A stretch of DNA of 64,000 nt, from the NCBI GenBank assembly GCA_017472605.1, contig JAFUPV010000002.1:1-64000 (forward strand). Reading direction: 5' to 3'. A program made the translations under genes and the position numbers. The notes beneath the pieces are model-generated. The model was not told the origin of the DNA, ran no database searches, and saw only the letters and a program-made list of their open reading frames with translations. This document shows positions 22,352 to 32,407 of this stretch, piece by piece (position 1 is the stretch's first letter; each line of letters starts with the position of its first letter). This DNA comes from Lachnospiraceae bacterium. GTDB lineage: Bacteria > Bacillota > Clostridia > Lachnospirales > Lachnospiraceae.

Positions 22352-22490
22352 TCGCTTCCTCCATTCCGTTACTGGTCCTGACGTTTCAGAAGGTACATTT
22401 TCACCTCATGCGGTGCCAGATGCTGACTCATTTTACATTCGGACACAACACTTTTTTCGGCAGCCGACTTGCTGCTCGCGTAAACGAGAA

Positions 22491-22624
22491 GAAACACGCT
22501 GCGCGAGTTTCTCTCGTTATCGCGGCGCTCGTCTGATGAGTGCACAAGCGCCCTCGCCCGACTCGCTGCTCGCGTACATCCGATCGAACGTATCACTGGC
22601 ACGTTCGCCTGGATGTATAAACAA
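22491..22624. repeat. Dispersed repeat (about 84 bp plus 46-bp palindrome)
   Basis: Positions 22491-22574 (GAAACACGCTGCGCG... to CTCGCTGCTCGCG) resemble 61621-61704 over their whole length. Directly after it, 22579-22624 repeats the 46-bp palindromic element found at 20025-20070; here the palindrome is extended by ACATCC/GGATGT. The block has no gene and separates the GH38 fragment from GH29. Confidence 0.7.
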
Positions 22625-22631
22625 TACAAAA

Positions 22632-22656
22632 CCGGCCTGCGAAATCGACAGGCCGG
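22632..22656 (-). terminator. Terminator of the GH29 gene
   Basis: Minus strand CCGGCCTG and CAGGCCGG pair around a 9-nt loop, followed by TTTTGTATT. It starts ten bases after the GH29 stop. Confidence 0.8.
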
Positions 22657-22665
22657 CTCAAACAT

Positions 22666-24138
22666 TTAATCAATCTTAATCTTAAATACAATCGGTGTAT
22701 TGCTCTTCATGGAAGTGGTCAGATGCAGTCCCTCTGCGTCACGGCTCCACTGCGGTGCCTCGTCCCATCCAAGCACCTGAATGTCCCGGATGATTCCATG
22801 GAAATTCGCCTGTCTGGAAGCATCCTGTTCGCCCAGGCAGCGGATACAGTAATTTCCATCTTCACTGCACTTAAGAACAGTCGCATACAGATAGCCGCCT
22901 GCGGTTGTGAAACGGAAATCCTCGGACGTAAAGTTCTTCTTAATTCCGTCCGCGAACTGGCCTTCCACGATCTGAGTCGGGCCTTCGCCGTATCTTCTCC
23001 ACACTCTTGTTCCGTAAATCGCCTCACCGTTGACCTTCAGCCATGCGCCGATCTCCCGGAGCACCTTCTGATCCTCATCGGAGATGGTTCCGTCAGACTT
23101 CGGACCCACATTCAGAAGCAGACAGCCGTTCTTGCTGACAATGTCCACCAGATCGCAGATCAGGTCACCGGACGGGCGGAAGTTGTTGTTTTCGGTGTAG
23201 CACCAGGAATTGAGCGCAATTGCGGTGTCCGTCTGCCAGAAATATGGCTTCACATCCGCAAACTGTCCTCTCTCCACATCCGGTACGGCGCAGCCGAACT
23301 GGAACGCGTCATGCTTGTAGTTGATGGCAACCTCGATTCCCCACTCTGCGGCGCGGTTGTAGTAGTAAGCCGCCAGCTTTTTCAGATAGGGCTTCAGGGC
23401 GCTGTGCTGGATCCACCAGTCAAAGTAAAGAATCCGCGGCTGGTAGCGGTCGATGATCTCACAGGTGCGGACCAGCCAGTCCTGCAGGTACTCTTCTGTC
23501 GGAGTCGGCTCGCTGTAAAGATCCTGATGGTTTGGCTCCTTATTGGCAGGCCAGTAGAAATCGCCTCTCTCCATCGGATCCTTGATATCACTGTCAAATT
23601 CCTTGCCGTGACCCATGAAGAACCAGTGCTCAACCCGGTGGCTGGACGCGCCGGTCTCCATTCCCAATTTTGTAAAGCTTTCCTTCAGCTCGCCAAGGAC
23701 ATCGCGCTTCGGGCCCATCTCATAGGCATTCCAGTGGGAAACCTCACTGCGGTACATCTGAAAGCCGTCATGGTGCTCCGCAACCGGAACCACATAGTTT
23801 GCTCCGGCTTCCTTGAACAGCTCTGCCCATTTGTCCGCATCAAACTTGTCTGCCGTAAACATCGGAATAAAATCCTTGTAGCCGAATTCCGTGTGCTTTC
23901 CATAGGTCTTTACATGGTGTTCAAATTCCTTACTTCCCTGAATATACATGTTTCTGGAATACCACTCGCTTCCAAAAGCCGGTACGCTGTACACGCCCCA
24001 GTGGATGAAAATTCCGAATTTCGCATCCTGATACCACTTCGGCACGCGGTACCCGGACAGAGACTCCCAGGTGTCGGTAAATGGTCCCTGAGCGATCACG
24101 CGGTCAATGGTTTCCAGATATGGTTTCATATCATACAT
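22666..24138 (-). CDS. Alpha-L-fucosidase, GH29
   Basis: 490 residues from ATG 24138, which follows AAAGGAGG; an in-phase upstream start lacks a ribosome site. Family motifs: WYQDAKFGIFIHWGVYSVPA (about 35-55), VPVAEHHDGFQMY (about 115) and the likely nucleophile aspartate in ILYFDWWIQ (about 240). The C-terminal part is a beta-sandwich. No signal peptide, so it acts on imported fucosylated sugars. It has its own promoter and terminator and is therefore monocistronic. Confidence 0.95.
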   Translation of the reverse strand: MYDMKPYLETIDRVIAQGPFTDTWESLSGYRVPKWYQDAKFGIFIHWGVYSVPAFGSEWYSRNMYIQGSKEFEHHVKTYGKHTEFGYKDFIPMFTADKFDADKWAELFKEAGANYVVPVAEHHDGFQMYRSEVSHWNAYEMGPKRDVLGELKESFTKLGMETGASSHRVEHWFFMGHGKEFDSDIKDPMERGDFYWPANKEPNHQDLYSEPTPTEEYLQDWLVRTCEIIDRYQPRILYFDWWIQHSALKPYLKKLAAYYYNRAAEWGIEVAINYKHDAFQFGCAVPDVERGQFADVKPYFWQTDTAIALNSWCYTENNNFRPSGDLICDLVDIVSKNGCLLLNVGPKSDGTISDEDQKVLREIGAWLKVNGEAIYGTRVWRRYGEGPTQIVEGQFADGIKKNFTSEDFRFTTAGGYLYATVLKCSEDGNYCIRCLGEQDASRQANFHGIIRDIQVLGWDEAPQWSRDAEGLHLTTSMKSNTPIVFKIKID

Positions 24139-24199
24139 AGCAAATCCTCCTTTATATACGTTCATTGTTTCACATATCATTTCCTGTCACTGTGCTTTC

Positions 24200-24228
24200 A
24201 TTATATTCGATTTTCCATAACGCTCCAA
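24200..24228 (-). promoter_or_regulatory. Promoter of the fucosidase gene
   Basis: Minus strand TTGGAG (24228-24223), 17 bp, TATAAT (24205-24200). Confidence 0.65.
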
Positions 24229-24312
24229 GAGAAATACCGGACGATTTTTGCAAATTAATGTCGCCTTTTTACAGATTTGATTTCGACTGTTCATCCGCTC
24301 TGATTTTTCCTT

Positions 24313-24388
24313 CTGTCGCAAACCAATCTGGACGCATACTTTCCTCTGTCGCAAACCAATCTGGACGCATACTTTCCTCTGTCGCAAA
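24313..24388. repeat. 33-bp tandem repeat between fucosidase and arabinofuranosidase
   Basis: The unit beginning CTGTCGCAAACCAATC occurs twice (24313-24345, 24346-24378) with a third partial start at 24379-24388. The unit length is a multiple of three although the site is intergenic. Confidence 0.85.
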
Positions 24389-24389
24389 C

Positions 24390-24416
24390 AGCCCCGGATA
24401 CAGGTCATCCGGGGCT
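24390..24416 (-). terminator. Terminator of the GH51 gene
   Basis: Minus strand AGCCCCGGAT and ATCCGGGGCT form a 10-bp stem, then GTTTGCG. It lies 50 bases after the GH51 stop. Confidence 0.7.
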
Positions 24417-24466
24417 GCTGGTATCAATACAAACACAGCTTTTCCTGTGTTCCATGCTTTTGCGTT

Positions 24467-26011
<1,545 letters not shown>

Positions 26012-26053
26012 TCATTCAGACACATTCCCATTCTGTTCCTTACCTGTATCCAC

Positions 26054-26082
26054 ATTATATCGTTTTTTCTTCCCTGCGATAA
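26054..26082 (-). promoter_or_regulatory. Promoter of the GH51 gene
   Basis: Minus strand TTATCG (26082-26077), 17 bp, TATAAT (26059-26054). Confidence 0.6.
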
Positions 26083-26102
26083 GGACATAATTTCTGAAAA
26101 GA

Positions 26103-26130
26103 TTGACTTTTTTTCCGGTTATGCTACACT
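26103..26130 (+). promoter_or_regulatory. Promoter of the divergent AraC gene
   Basis: TTGACT (26103-26108), 16 bp, TACACT (26125-26130). The transcript would carry a leader of about 180 bases including a GGCCGC/GCGGCC hairpin (26154-26168). The 340-base space between GH51 and this AraC gene holds no other gene that I can see. Confidence 0.6.
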
Positions 26131-26313
26131 GGATATCAGACAGTGACTGTTTCGGCCGCCAAGCGGCCAATTAAACCTGGCATCCGCTCAATTTATTCGA
26201 TTAATCCGACATTTGATGGAACCGATTGATCAAATCCATTCTGGCAAATGCCACACGAGAGAATTCCGTCTCTATTTCACTGCCAATAAACCAATCAGGA
26301 AACTTGAACTGCT

Positions 26314-27102
26314 ATGATTCAGATTGACTACTGCGGCTACCACACCCACAACCCGGACCATTCCCTGATCTACCGCCCGTCCGGTTCCGACAGCTACCTG
26401 TTCCTGCTGATTCTGTCACCGATGGAATTCCGCTTTGCTGACGGCACCACCGAAGAAGTCAAACCAGGTGCCTGCATTCTCTATGAACCGGGCTTCTACC
26501 AGTTTTATCAGGCCCACAACAAGTTTTACAACAGCTATGTCCACTTTTTCTGCGATCCGTCACTGATTGATCGGTATCATATCCGGACCAACACCATTTT
26601 TTATCCGGACAACACGGAAGAAATCCACTGGCTCCTGAAAAAAATCTATCAGGAATATCTCAATCGCCAGTCCGACCATGAGCAGATGCTGCACTGCTAC
26701 ATCAATCAGCTTCTGATCCTGATCTCGCGGATCCAGCAGCAGACCGAAATGCCCGGTGAGCAGCCAGCCAGCGTTTTTCCCGAACTTCTCTCCATCCGCG
26801 AGCAGATGCTGCGGGACTGCGAAAAGCCATGGACGGTAGATGAGCTCTGCCGGATTCTGAATCTGGGAAAGAGCCAGCTTTATCACTATTATCATCAGTT
26901 TTTTCACTGCTCACCCAAGGATGAGCTGATTCAGGCCAGACTGCAAAAGGCCTGCTTCCTGCTGACCAACGACGCGATCACGATCCGGGAAGCGGCCTTT
27001 GAATCGGGGTTCCAGAATATTAATCATTTTAACCGGATCTTCCGGAAGGTCTACGGGTGTACGCCCGGTGAGTATCGGAATCAGAAAAAGGTGGGGCGGT
27101 GA
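26314..27102 (+). CDS. AraC-family transcriptional regulator
   Basis: 262 residues. The N-terminal cupin-like domain (FRFADGTTEEVKPGACILYE, about 38-57) is followed by two helix-turn-helix motifs (WTVDELCRILNLGKSQLYHY and IREAAFESGFQNINHFNRIF). It is divergent from GH51, and sensing arabinose-derived sugars is the simplest inference. A damaged second copy of most of this gene exists at 29421-30098. The ribosome site is weak (AGGAAACTTGAACTGCT). Confidence 0.9.
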   Translation: MIQIDYCGYHTHNPDHSLIYRPSGSDSYLFLLILSPMEFRFADGTTEEVKPGACILYEPGFYQFYQAHNKFYNSYVHFFCDPSLIDRYHIRTNTIFYPDNTEEIHWLLKKIYQEYLNRQSDHEQMLHCYINQLLILISRIQQQTEMPGEQPASVFPELLSIREQMLRDCEKPWTVDELCRILNLGKSQLYHYYHQFFHCSPKDELIQARLQKACFLLTNDAITIREAAFESGFQNINHFNRIFRKVYGCTPGEYRNQKKVGR

Positions 27103-27133
27103 CAGTTTCATATCAGAAAGGAGTTCTGCATAA

Positions 27134-27577
27134 ATGGAAAAATTAAGTATCGAGTCAAAAAGAATCATGATGGAACGCTTTGGAAAGGACAGCATTATCG
27201 CATTGGCAACATCCGAAGATGGGTCACCGAGTGTTCGCAATGTAAATGCGTTTTATGAAGATGGGACATTTTATGTCATTACTTATGCACAATCAAATAA
27301 AATGAAGCAGATTGAGAAAAATTCCACCGTTGCGATTGCCGGTGACTGGTTTACCGCCCATGGGAAAGGAATCAATCTCGGGTATTTTGGTAAAAGTGAG
27401 AATAACGATATCGCCGAGAAGCTGAGAACAGCGTTTTCTGCCTGGATTGACAATGGACACAACGATTTTGATGATGAAAACACCTGCATTCTTTGCATTC
27501 AGCTGACAGACGGTATTCTTTTCTCTCATGGAACAAGATATGATATTGATTTTACGATAAAAGATGTTACGTTGTAA
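27134..27577 (+). CDS. Pyridoxamine 5'-phosphate oxidase-family flavin-binding protein
   Basis: 147 residues, ribosome site AAAGGAG. The pattern IIALATSEDGSPSVRNVNAF, then YVITYAQSNKMKQIEKNSTV and AIAGDWF, is that of small split-barrel flavin-binding proteins (PNPOx-like). Such proteins bind FMN, F420 or haem and usually act in stress or redox reactions. It follows the AraC gene after 31 bases and may be co-transcribed. It ends close to the convergent XRE gene. Confidence 0.8.
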   Translation: MEKLSIESKRIMMERFGKDSIIALATSEDGSPSVRNVNAFYEDGTFYVITYAQSNKMKQIEKNSTVAIAGDWFTAHGKGINLGYFGKSENNDIAEKLRTAFSAWIDNGHNDFDDENTCILCIQLTDGILFSHGTRYDIDFTIKDVTL

Positions 27578-27591
27578 TCTTATTGAACAGG

Positions 27592-28026
27592 CTACATAAG
27601 ATCAATTGGCTGACATCCAAGCGCATTGGAGAGACGGATCACGTAAGCCACAGACGCTTCGTTAATCTTGTTTCTGTGCTGCTCATAGAGTTGAATCATG
27701 CGGAGCGTTACACCAGAGGCTTCACTGATTTCCTGCTGTGTGAAACCTCTGGCTTTACGGATCGTTTTCAGTCTGGTCGGCTGTTCCTTTGTCACCGCAG
27801 CGATTATACCGTCTGCTGCCTCAATAAACCTGCAGATATCCGCTTCATGCAGAATATAAAGTGACTTGACCTTAGAAATCGTCAGACCGCCGCGTACCAA
27901 ATCCGCAAAGCGAGGACCGGAAAACCATTGATAGTGAGCTAATGCCCATCCGGCCCAATAGGTCGAATCTTTTTCGATGTCCTGCATGATAACGTTTAAA
28001 CGATAATATGTTGAGTACTGCGGCAA
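27592..28026 (-). CDS. XRE-family regulator with an N-terminal extension
   Basis: 144 residues. The C-terminal half is an XRE helix-turn-helix (LKTIRKARGFTQQEISEASG then VTLRMIQLYEQ, about 85-120). The N-terminal half (STYYRLNVIMQDIEKDSTYW ... ALAHYQWFSG ... SLYILHEADICRFIE) recalls short domains found in toxin-antitoxin-type proteins of Clostridia, but I cannot name it. No strong ribosome site is visible, so the true start may differ or the gene may be truncated at the front. Confidence 0.65.
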   Translation of the reverse strand: MPQYSTYYRLNVIMQDIEKDSTYWAGWALAHYQWFSGPRFADLVRGGLTISKVKSLYILHEADICRFIEAADGIIAAVTKEQPTRLKTIRKARGFTQQEISEASGVTLRMIQLYEQHRNKINEASVAYVIRLSNALGCQPIDLM

Positions 28027-28027
28027 A

Positions 28028-28060
28028 AGCCCTGTAATGAGTTTTCGTCACCACAGGGCT
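28028..28060 (-). terminator. Hairpin terminator between two minus-strand genes
   Basis: AGCCCTGT (28028-28035) pairs with ACAGGGCT (28053-28060), and on the minus strand TTTTGCC follows. It ends the operon coming from 28964. Confidence 0.65.
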
Positions 28061-28113
28061 ATGTAAGAGATCAATATTCTGTTTTCTAATTGTTGATGGT
28101 TAATTTTAGAATT

Positions 28114-28554
28114 CTAAATGCCATTTTCCCTGTCTTTTAACAAATAACGGAATCGCATCACCACAATCGCCAACCGATATTTTTCCGACTCAGTCACAAA
28201 CTGCATCTCTCCATTCAACACCTGCTCAACAGCTTCTGTTCCGCACTCTGCAAACCTGGCTATCGTTTCTGTTTTCATTTTATGTTCATGAACCAGCACA
28301 CCAAGAAAAGCAGACAAACTTAAATCATAATCTCGAAGCGATTCAAAAATAAATCCTACTTTACACATCATCTGTGTACATTCCCATTCACTCAGATGAC
28401 TCAGATTGCCTGCTATGACCTGTTCTACAGAATCCTCTGTCAGCGCAAGACACCTGGCCAACGACTCGGTTGTAAACTGGTAGTTGTCAATCAATGCATG
28501 AATTCTTTCAATATCTCCATTTTTTCTCTTTTGCACATTTAATATTTCATCCAT
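28114..28554 (-). CDS. Small helical protein with two internal repeats
   Basis: 146 residues from ATG 28554; a TTG at 28563 in frame is an alternative. Two halves resemble each other: NYQFTTESLARCLALTEDSV then EQVIAGNLSHLSE, against EHKMKTETIARFAECGTEAV then EQVLNGEMQFVTE. Each half reads like a small helix-turn-helix unit (T-E-x-x-A-R ... V-E-Q-V-x-x-G). It follows a secreted-protein pseudogene after about 20 bases in the same operon. Function unknown. Confidence 0.6.
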   Translation of the reverse strand: MDEILNVQKRKNGDIERIHALIDNYQFTTESLARCLALTEDSVEQVIAGNLSHLSEWECTQMMCKVGFIFESLRDYDLSLSAFLGVLVHEHKMKTETIARFAECGTEAVEQVLNGEMQFVTESEKYRLAIVVMRFRYLLKDRENGI

Positions 28555-28575
28555 AACACTCAAAACATTTATCGA

Positions 28576-28964
28576 TTATGCCAAAGGAACTTCCCAGTTC
28601 CATGTTCCGGATTCATAATCATTTGAAATTCTTTCAATAATCTTTCCTGCAGAATCAACTCGATAGAATAATCCTGAGAAACGCATCTGATAACGGTGTC
28701 CAGCAATTCCGTTATATCCAACAACGGCTTGTCTCCCTACCATCGGAATATTTGTACCACTATATATTCCTGTTGTTAAATCACAAATACTTATTGAGCC
28801 TCGAAAATACCAATCAGCTGGAGTTAGAACGCATTGCCAGATAACAGATGATCTTCAGCGGCATTTACAGCTATTACGTTCTCTGCAATTATAGTGTTTG
28901 TTGGTATCACTATACAACACAACAACATAATAACCAAATATACACTTGCAACTCTACATCTCAT
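28576..28964 (-). pseudogene. Small secreted protein broken by a frameshift
   Basis: ATG 28964 follows AAGGAGAGGAG and starts a signal peptide (MRCRVASVYLVIMLLCCIVI, then an A-E-N cleavage region). The frame ends after 46 codons. A second frame continues directly: WQCVLTPADWYFRGSI ... VVGYNGIAGHRYQMRFSGLF ... GTWNWEVPLA, with stop at 28576-28578. One base gained, or two lost, near 28826 would restore a protein of about 130 residues. The family was not recognised. An exact consensus promoter lies upstream. Confidence 0.55.
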
Positions 28965-29039
28965 ATTAGCTCCTCTCCTTCTTTCACATATAATAAATAA
29001 ACGTTTTTCTCCTTTCCCTGTATTTTTTCTTTTGTAGAA

Positions 29040-29068
29040 ATTATATTTTTTTTTATTATTTATGTCAA
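29040..29068 (-). promoter_or_regulatory. Consensus promoter of the secreted-protein operon
   Basis: Minus strand TTGACA (29068-29063), 17 bp, TATAAT (29045-29040): both boxes match the sigma-A consensus exactly, with ideal spacing. The stretch from here to about 29240 holds nothing else I can support. Confidence 0.85.
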
Positions 29069-29239
29069 TACCCTTTTTTCTCCCCGCTTATTAGAGAATT
29101 AATTCTCACGAGTATTCCAGCAATAAACTTTTTATCCATTGATCTAATAAGACATTTTTTGCCCATTATTGTTTTTCCACGTATCTATTTATATAATACT
29201 CGATTTTCTTCCTTCTGCAAACTCTCCTTCGACATAATT

Positions 29240-29665
29240 CGACCTTTCTTCCGCCTTCCAACCACCCCAACCGCACATTCCACACAAACAACTGCCGCCA
29301 GACCAAAAGCACTGCCGCCTAGAATCCAAAAGTTTTTCCCAATCTCATGCGCTGCCGCAACCGAAAGCTCCGTTCTTCAAATCCCTCCAATGTATCCAAA
29401 AGAAATGAAAACTCCTCAATATGCCCAGTCAAACACACTCTCCATTGGAAGCATGGAAGCAGGAAGATCGACTGCATTCTGCACATATCCCATCAGGCCT
29501 AAAGAACAATGCCTGCCATCAGCAAGGCGAAAACAATTGCAAGTTTGAGCAGTTCCTCCAGAAACCGGCCCGCTTCCGTCAGACTGAACACATGCTGCGC
29601 CGTTTTTGTGCTGTCAGACAGTGCTTTTGCGGCATGCTGGAAAAATGGGAATTCTGCTTTGCCGA
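29240..29665. repeat. Degenerate second copy of part of the membrane-protein gene at 31401
   Basis: The sequence from about 29240 to 29665 matches about 31430-31905 closely by eye, for example CAAACAACTGCCGCCAGACC and GGAAGCATGGAAGCAGGAAG. A stretch of roughly 90 bases (around 31670-31757) is missing, and other small changes break the reading frame. No intact gene is left. At GGAATTC near 29650 the copy changes into AraC-gene sequence. Confidence 0.85.
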
Positions 29666-30098
29666 CAGCACCATCTTTTATCCGGACAACACGGAAGAAA
29701 TTCACTGGCTCCTGAAAAAAATCTATCAGGAATATCTCAATCGCCAGTCCGACCATGAGCAGATGCTGCACTGTTACATCAATCAGCTTCTGATCCTGAT
29801 CTCACGGATCCAGCAGCAGACCGAAATGCCCGGTGAGCAGCCAGCCAGCGTTTTTCCCGAACTTCTCTCCATCCGCGAGCAGATGCTGCGGGACTGCGAA
29901 AAGCCATGGACGGTGGATGAGCTGATCCAGGCCAGACTGCAAAAGGCCTGCTTCCTGCTGACCAACGACGCGATCACGATCCGGGAAGCGGCCTTTGAAT
30001 CGGGGTTCCAGAATATTAATCATTTTAACCGGATCTTCCGGAAGGTCTACGGATGCGCGCCGGGGGAGTATCGGAGTCAGAAAAAAGTGGGGCGGTGA
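29421..30098 (+). pseudogene. Chimeric, deleted copy of the AraC gene at 26314
   Basis: From about 29650 the sequence is nearly identical to 26424-27102 and the frame runs to the same stop. Two pieces are missing: a stretch of the sensing domain (FADG joined to TIFYPDN) and 81 bp between two GATGAGCT repeats, which removes the first helix-turn-helix. The first 75 codons are fused, out of sense, from the membrane-protein copy. It cannot bind DNA in the usual way and is probably inactive. Confidence 0.85.
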
Positions 30099-30116
30099 CA
30101 GTTTGTCATGCCCCAC
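30081..30116 (-). terminator. Terminator of the Fic gene
   Basis: GTGGGGC...TGACA pairs with TGTCA...GCCCCAC, and on the minus strand six T follow. It also overlaps the end of the convergent AraC pseudogene, so it can act in both directions. Confidence 0.8.
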
Positions 30117-30121
30117 GGTTC

Positions 30122-31237
30122 TTATTCTGACCATTCGCACGGTTCTCTCAGAACTTCCCATGTTCCAAATCGCTTTCCATTGCTCCGACAAAGGAAACCC
30201 TTTTTCTGGAGTGCAGTCGTAATCCGTTTCACCGTGCTTATGGACATTCCTGTCCTGACTGCGATATCACTTTGTTTCAGCAATGGATCTTTCCGGAGCA
30301 GTTTCAAAACTCTTCTTTCATCCAAAGTACATTCCAAAGTATCATTTTGAGTCTTTGGATGTTCAGTCGTGATACTTTGGGATACTTCTTTTTCCTGTGA
30401 TAATACATAATCGACATGCATATACCGATTTTTCAGTTCATGCGTTGTCCCCATCAGCAAATTACTGAAAAAGAGTTCCAAAAACTTTGTCGTCTCATGA
30501 ATTCCGTTTTTTAGATTATTATAATTTGCTCTCACCAACGCATTCCTGAAATACCAGGAGTGTTTTTCAAACGGTTCATTATTCACCTCGAATCCCAAAG
30601 TTTTCAGATACTTAATCAAATACACTGCAGTCGCCCTTGTATTTCCCTCGCAGAACGGATGGATCTGCCAGATGTTGGAAACAAATCTGGCCAGATGCTT
30701 TACAATTTCTGGCATGGATAATCCCTTATAGGAAAACTGCTTTTCCGTCATAAAGTCATAGTCTAGAGTTGCCCGAATACTGTTCCAGGATGCATAAATT
30801 ACCGTTTCTTCGTTCAATATCCACTCTTTTTTTGTAATGTTATACGTTCTGATCTGTCCGGCATGATCAAAAACTCCCTCAAATAACCGCCGATGGATCA
30901 GAATCCATTCTGCCGGAGAAAACTGAAATGTCTTCTCGCCAAGTATTTCTGCGATCCTTGACGCAACAATATCTGCTTCTTTTGTCCGGTTTTCCGGGTC
31001 GTTTCGGTCGCTTCGCTCTTCATAGTAGCTTTGAATTCGCTTCTGTACTTCATCAATCTTTATTTTTCCTTCGATATGCTCTTTTGCCGCTTCCAGCAAA
31101 TATGCAGAAGTTTTCAAACCGTCTACCGCCTGCAGACCAATTGCAGTCTGCCATACTTCACTTTTCTCAGCCTGTCCCGGCTCGCCTTGCCTGATATATT
31201 CTTCCAGATCCCATTGCCATCGTTTATCTTCTGACAT
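30122..31237 (-). CDS. Fic-family protein with C-terminal winged helix
   Basis: 371 residues. The Fic motif HPFCEGNTR (residues 193-201) is complete, which predicts transfer of AMP or another nucleotide part onto target hydroxyls. Residues 30-75 (QAVDGLKTSAYLLEAAKEHI and onward) form the helical N-terminal part seen in many bacterial Fic proteins. The C-terminus (SDIAVRTGMSISTVKRITTA, about 325-345) is a winged helix, so it may regulate its own gene. It has its own promoter and terminator; no separate antitoxin gene is adjacent. Confidence 0.92.
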   Translation of the reverse strand: MSEDKRWQWDLEEYIRQGEPGQAEKSEVWQTAIGLQAVDGLKTSAYLLEAAKEHIEGKIKIDEVQKRIQSYYEERSDRNDPENRTKEADIVASRIAEILGEKTFQFSPAEWILIHRRLFEGVFDHAGQIRTYNITKKEWILNEETVIYASWNSIRATLDYDFMTEKQFSYKGLSMPEIVKHLARFVSNIWQIHPFCEGNTRATAVYLIKYLKTLGFEVNNEPFEKHSWYFRNALVRANYNNLKNGIHETTKFLELFFSNLLMGTTHELKNRYMHVDYVLSQEKEVSQSITTEHPKTQNDTLECTLDERRVLKLLRKDPLLKQSDIAVRTGMSISTVKRITTALQKKGFLCRSNGKRFGTWEVLREPCEWSE

Positions 31238-31273
31238 ATCTGCACTCCTTCCAGATTATCATGCTCTTCATCT

Positions 31274-31302
31274 ATTATACCGAAAAATGCCGATTCCGTA
31301 AA
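31274..31302 (-). promoter_or_regulatory. Promoter of the Fic gene
   Basis: Minus strand TTTACG (31302-31297), 17 bp, TATAAT (31279-31274). Confidence 0.65.
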
Positions 31303-31400
31303 GTCCTTGGACACAGACAGGGGCAGGCATCAAATGCGCAGAAAAGTTAAAAATATGGTGACATTTGGCGACATTTCCTTTTTCCCTGGTTTTCCTTTTT

Positions 31401-32405
31401 CTATCTTGACGAAACCAGCCCAACCGCTCCTTCCGCACAAACAACTGTCGCCAGACCAAAAGCACTGCCGCCTAAAATCCAAAAGCTTTTCCCAATCTCA
31501 TGCGCTGCCGCATCCAAAAGCTCCGTTCTTTTCAATTTCCCCAATGTATCCAAAAGAAACGAAAACTCATCCCGATAATACTTCCATTCAAACACATTCT
31601 CCAATGGAAGCATGGAGGCAGGAAGATCGACGGCATTCAGTACATATCCCATCAGACACAAAGAAGCAGCTGCAAGCACGGTATTGATCCCTATGATCTT
31701 CCGGTTTGTCCGGCCTGTTTTTCCCCGGACACTCAGCAGACAGGAGCATCCCCAGAAAACAATGCCTGCCATCAGCAAGGCGACAACCATTGCAAGTTTG
31801 GGCAGCTCCTCCAGAAACCGGCCTGCTTCCGTCAGGCTGAACACGCGCTGCGCCGTTTTTGTGCTGTCAGACAGTGCTTTGGCGGCATGCTGGAAAAATG
31901 GGAATTCCGCTTCTGTCAAATTCAGCAGCAGCACATGTTCGCTCCCAACCGCGATTTCCGAATTTTTCGGAAGCACCGGTTCTTTAGGAACACCATCCGC
32001 CCAGAAATACAGGTACTGATCCTCTCCTGTCGTAAATTCTTCGACAACGGCAATTTCTTCCCCTTCTTTCGGCTGCCGTGATGCCGAGTAGATGAACGAA
32101 TATGTCTGTGCGCTTCCGGAAAACTCCACTCCGCCATAGGTACCGATGCGCCACAGCGCAGATGGAATCTCGCGGACACGAAGCCCGCTCTCCCAGCCGG
32201 TTCCATTCACCACATGATAGAGATAAGAGTCTTCTTCATCCGAAAACAGCACAGATTCGCGAAACTGAAAACTCTCTCCCCGGTTCTTTCTCTCATAGAC
32301 CTTTGCCTGGGTCATCATTTCCGATTCAATCTTCTGAGACAGGATCGTGCAGGCAAGCAGGAAATAAAGAATCAGAGAGAACAGGCAAATGACTTTCTTT
32401 TTCAT
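31401..32405 (-). CDS. Membrane protein of the sugar-transporter operon, unknown role
   Basis: 334 residues from ATG 32405; a GTG at 32411 overlaps the permease end. A signal-like first helix (ICLFSLILYFLLACTIL), an extracellular region of about 150 residues and four further helices (LAMVVALLMAGIVFWGCSCL, IIGINTVLAAASLCLMGYVL, and one at the end) give a Type I-like membrane layout. It is the last gene of a transporter operon. Family unknown. Part of it is duplicated in damaged form at 29240-29665. Confidence 0.65.
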   Translation of the reverse strand: MKKKVICLFSLILYFLLACTILSQKIESEMMTQAKVYERKNRGESFQFRESVLFSDEEDSYLYHVVNGTGWESGLRVREIPSALWRIGTYGGVEFSGSAQTYSFIYSASRQPKEGEEIAVVEEFTTGEDQYLYFWADGVPKEPVLPKNSEIAVGSEHVLLLNLTEAEFPFFQHAAKALSDSTKTAQRVFSLTEAGRFLEELPKLAMVVALLMAGIVFWGCSCLLSVRGKTGRTNRKIIGINTVLAAASLCLMGYVLNAVDLPASMLPLENVFEWKYYRDEFSFLLDTLGKLKRTELLDAAAHEIGKSFWILGGSAFGLATVVCAEGAVGLVSSR

Positions 32406-32407
32406 AC

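Noticed and set aside
24313-24388. Possible CRISPR array (33-bp repeats)
   Set aside because: The copies are directly adjacent with no spacers, and no cas genes are present.
27872-28054. Minus-strand frame overlapping the XRE gene
   Set aside because: It lies in a different phase of the XRE coding region and lacks any motif or ribosome site.
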